Shown here: positions 6,539 through 8,610 of the stretch, one piece after another | How the letters are laid out: each line of letters begins with the position of its first letter | Position numbering within the stretch: the first letter of the stretch is position 1 | Assembly: GCA_964557375.1 (NCBI GenBank) | Contig: CAZKZZ010000163.1 | Location: 1-8,610 of the forward strand | Source: CAZKZZ01 sp964557375 | GTDB taxonomy: Bacteria > Spirochaetota > Spirochaetia > SPDA01 > CAZJBZ01 | Reading direction: 5' to 3' | Length of the DNA stretch: 8,610 bases | The notes under the pieces: model-generated | Seen by the model: the letters and a program-made list of their open reading frames with translations, nothing else | Told to the model about the DNA's origin: nothing | Databases searched by the model: none | Position numbers and translations under genes: made by a program

Positions 6539-7855
6539 TTAATAGTTCTGTTGGTTCTGCGTGTCAAATGCCTCGGATTTCATACGCTTTCGGTTAGCCG
6601 ACCAATCAGTTTCATCTTCGATAACCTCCGCATCCTGTTCGTTCATAAGGCCCATTCCCTGGAGCTCTTCGGATTCCAATTCCCGGGCTTCCTGATAGAG
6701 ATACTCCGTGTTCTCCTCGAGGAGCTGCTGTGCTTCTTCGACTCTGCCTTCATCCCGGAGCCGGATCGCCTGCTCCGAGGTTTCCGTAGCAATCTGCTTT
6801 ACCGCCTCTACCAGGGTCTCCTTGTCCTTGTTCTGATCGACCTCGTTCCGTGAACGGGTAAACGAGACCTGGGTCCCCGATGCGAGACTTTCGGTTTGTT
6901 TGGTTTCCAGATTATTATAGTTGATTCGAACTGAAGCGATATCGACCCTGGACCCAGCCCGAAAAGGCGGTACATCGAGTTCTATAAGTACGTACTTCTC
7001 CTGATTGCTGTACAGCTGTCCGATAGTGGTATAAACCTTGTTACCGTAAATCTCGGCCTCGCGCCCGAGAAGCCTCAGAGGTGTAATCCCCTCGCTGCAG
7101 ATGATCTCTATTTCCACATCCTGTGCCACCACCGAGAGGATATCGTTGAACTCGTACTGAAAGATCCGGGTAAGATCTCTGTAGTTCTCAACAAAGGCGT
7201 GATTGCCGTCACTTCTGCGGGCAAGCTCGACCATGAGATCCTCATTGTACCCGAGTCCGAGCCCAATCGTGGAAACCGAGACACCGGTCCGCTTAAGAGA
7301 TTCACCGAGATTCCCCAACGCCATTGGGGAGTCAGGGCCCACATTTGCCAGTCCGTCGGAAAGCAGGATGACCCGGTTTACTTTGTTTTTATCGAGGAAC
7401 TTGTACACCTCATCCGCACCTTTGCTCACCCCGGCGAAGAGCGCCGTGGACCCGCCTGCGAAAATCGATTCGATCCTGCGGTTGATGTAGCCTCTCTCCG
7501 ATACTCTGGTTGCCGGGACCAGGACCGATACGGTGTCCGAGTAGGTGACGATCGAGACGATGTCCCGGGGTTCGAGCATGCTTACCGCAAGCATGGCCGC
7601 TTCTTTGGCACGGACGATCTTCTCCCCTTCCATGGAACCGGAACGGTCGAGGACGATGGCGACATTGGCCGGGGGACGCTCCGCCGATGTCTCGAGCTCG
7701 AACCCGGTCAGGCCGACTTTGAGGAACACACTCTGCCTTTGGTCTGCAATCAAGTACGGGTTGGATACAGATACCTGCAGATCAACGCTCCTTGCAAAAA
7801 GAACAGTTCCGCAGAGCATCATAATAAGTGATACTACAATCATTTTTTTCTTCAT
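6539..7855 (-). CDS. exported VWA-domain protein (Ca-activated chloride channel-like family)
   Basis: Predicted periplasmic or surface protein of 438 residues. The N-terminus is a typical signal peptide: KKK, a hydrophobic core to about residue 19, and possible cleavage after LFA (residue 21). There is no lipobox. The von Willebrand A domain (about 64-242) has an intact metal-binding MIDAS: D70-x-S72-x-S74 in VLDRSGSMEG, Thr137 in GGSTALF and Asp167 in LLSDGLANVG. A beta-rich part (about 245-335) follows. The C-terminal part (about 340-400) is helical, charged and rich in Glu, Arg and Gln, perhaps one TPR-like helical pair. ATG 7855 has AAGGAG 6 nt upstream; an in-frame ATG at 7882 precedes that site and is less likely. 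It is the first gene of the operon with the kinase and regulator. A binding role at the envelope is inferred from the MIDAS; the ligand is unknown. Confidence 0.85.
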   Translation of the reverse strand: MKKKMIVVSLIMMLCGTVLFARSVDLQVSVSNPYLIADQRQSVFLKVGLTGFELETSAERPPANVAIVLDRSGSMEGEKIVRAKEAAMLAVSMLEPRDIVSIVTYSDTVSVLVPATRVSERGYINRRIESIFAGGSTALFAGVSKGADEVYKFLDKNKVNRVILLSDGLANVGPDSPMALGNLGESLKRTGVSVSTIGLGLGYNEDLMVELARRSDGNHAFVENYRDLTRIFQYEFNDILSVVAQDVEIEIICSEGITPLRLLGREAEIYGNKVYTTIGQLYSNQEKYVLIELDVPPFRAGSRVDIASVRINYNNLETKQTESLASGTQVSFTRSRNEVDQNKDKETLVEAVKQIATETSEQAIRLRDEGRVEEAQQLLEENTEYLYQEARELESEELQGMGLMNEQDAEVIEDETDWSANRKRMKSEAFDTQNQQNY

Positions 7856-7956
7856 GGTTCTCTCCTTACAGTAGGTTTTCATATCTATAACCTACCCCCG
7901 GCTGCGGAATGTTTGGTCAGATCATTGTAAATCAATTGTAAAAAAAATGTCAGTTT
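7856..7956. other. intergenic region upstream of the VWA operon
   Basis: About 100 bp separate the MetH-like gene end from the VWA start. It holds two tandem near-copies, TCATTGTAAA (7922-7931) and TCAATTGTAAA (7932-7942), then a run of eight A on the plus strand (T on the minus strand). The repeats could be a regulator site upstream of the operon. On the minus strand TATAGA (7889-7884) is a possible -10, but no matching -35 is seen, so no promoter is called. Confidence 0.3.
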
Positions 7957-8592
7957 TTAATGCTCTTCTCCAGACTGCATTGTCTCCCACAGTTCCTTAT
8001 TGAATGGTGCCCGTCTTCCGGGGCAGTCCTCGCGGTGGCAGAGCTCGCAGGTTTCGAAGCCGACCTCGTTGGGAAATCGGATTCCGGAGACCGTTTTATT
8101 CGGTTTCATCAGGGACGATTCAGTCAAGGTGACCCCGATCAGCCCCTCAACATCACCGAAAAGAGAGAACAGCTTTTTTTGCTGTTCAATGGGCCAGACT
8201 GCTGCATCTCCCGAGCCCGGATTCATGGTGGACGTTTTCCCCAGTTTGTATTTCTGCTGAAGCAGGTCTCTCAGGTACAGCCTGCTCGCTTTTAGCATTT
8301 CCTCTTTTATACAGTCGAGCCAAAAGTTTTTAAGAAAATCGCCCTCCGAGAGATCTGCGTCATCTATCTCATTGCCGCAGGTTACAATATAGGGGAACAC
8401 CCGGCCTATTCCCTCCAGATTGGTCCTGAGCACCCGGCTTTCGAAGGTGACCCCGTCTATAGTTACCGTATCCTCATCCCTCATCTCGATGTATGACTCT
8501 TTGTAGACCGCCTTCGGATTGCCGACCTCCTCGGCCCGTCCTACGAGCCGGTGAAAATCGTCCGCCTCCCGGCTATCCGGTTTGATGTGCAT
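7957..8592 (-). CDS. stand-alone protein related to the B12-dependent methionine synthase reactivation domain (possibly 5'-incomplete)
   Basis: At least 211 residues, related to the C-terminal SAM-binding reactivation domain of MetH (Met_synt_B12), which with an electron donor remethylates oxidised cobalamin. Supporting segments are VFPYIVTCGNEIDD (66-79), a helix with WLDCIKEEMLKASR (91-104), MNPGSG (123-128), WPIEQQKKLFSLFG (133-146) and GVTLTESSLMKPNKTVSGI (153-171). Near the C-terminus Cys182, Cys185 and Cys190 form CxxCx4C followed by PGRR, a possible metal or Fe-S site. No MetH catalytic or cobalamin domains are present in the protein. It may serve a split MetH or another corrinoid methyltransferase encoded to the right of the window. 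ATG 8592 has AGGA only 3 nt before it; an in-frame TTG exists at 8604, and the frame stays open to the window edge, so the true start may lie outside. Confidence 0.8.
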   Translation of the reverse strand: MHIKPDSREADDFHRLVGRAEEVGNPKAVYKESYIEMRDEDTVTIDGVTFESRVLRTNLEGIGRVFPYIVTCGNEIDDADLSEGDFLKNFWLDCIKEEMLKASRLYLRDLLQQKYKLGKTSTMNPGSGDAAVWPIEQQKKLFSLFGDVEGLIGVTLTESSLMKPNKTVSGIRFPNEVGFETCELCHREDCPGRRAPFNKELWETMQSGEEH

Positions 8593-8610
8593 TCTTCCTG
8601 TCAAATGATC

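Noticed and set aside
7199..7831. Open frame of 210 codons on the plus strand opposite the VWA gene
   Set aside because: No start signal and no family features; the opposite strand encodes an intact MIDAS domain.
7940..7960. Intrinsic terminator after the MetH-like gene (run of eight T on the minus strand)
   Set aside because: Only a weak A/T pairing precedes the T-run and there is no GC stem, so I do not call a terminator.

Overview
The window looks like chromosomal DNA from a Gram-negative-type bacterium. I infer a free-living member of the Spirochaetota. The main reason is the adjacent mevalonate-pathway pair mvaS-fni, an order also known from Borrelia. The exported VWA protein, the two-component system and the corrinoid (B12) reactivation protein are compatible with this but not diagnostic. 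Coding density is high. The only clearly AT-rich stretches are two promoter regions (about 1-94 and 3381-3465). I see no RNA genes, insertion sequences, CRISPR arrays or phage genes.

Layout. (1) 1-2495, plus strand: a strong sigma70-type promoter drives mvaS (HMG-CoA synthase) and fni (type 2 IPP isomerase), whose frames overlap by 92 bp. (2) 2499-3380, minus strand: a regulator converges on fni with a 3-bp gap. It joins an XRE-type helix-turn-helix to a CarH-like cobalamin sensor (cap domain with Wx9EH, then ExHxxG-x41-S-x28-GG). (3) 3466-7855, minus strand: a probable operon, in transcription order an exported VWA-domain protein, a sensor histidine kinase, an OmpR-family response regulator and a PIG-L/LmbE-type deacetylase. 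(4) 7957 to the right edge, minus strand: a stand-alone protein related to the MetH reactivation domain, with a C-terminal CxxCx4C motif. Its reading frame is open at the window edge.

How the parts may work together. MvaS makes HMG-CoA, and Fni interconverts IPP and DMAPP. The other mevalonate enzymes are not in this window. In known systems (Thermus and Myxococcus CarH, LitR) a MerR-type regulator carrying the same cobalamin module represses carotenoid/isoprenoid genes in the dark and releases them in light. Here the cobalamin module carries an XRE DNA-binding domain and lies tail-to-tail with isoprenoid genes. Its promoter and the mvaS promoter share ATATATC-N4/6-TGTGTTATA. The inference is a B12-dependent, possibly light-responsive, control of isoprenoid precursor supply, and this is the most interesting content of the window. 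Part of the shared motif is simply an extended -10 element, so the regulatory link is a hypothesis. The VWA-kinase-regulator operon looks like an envelope-sensing unit of unknown stimulus.
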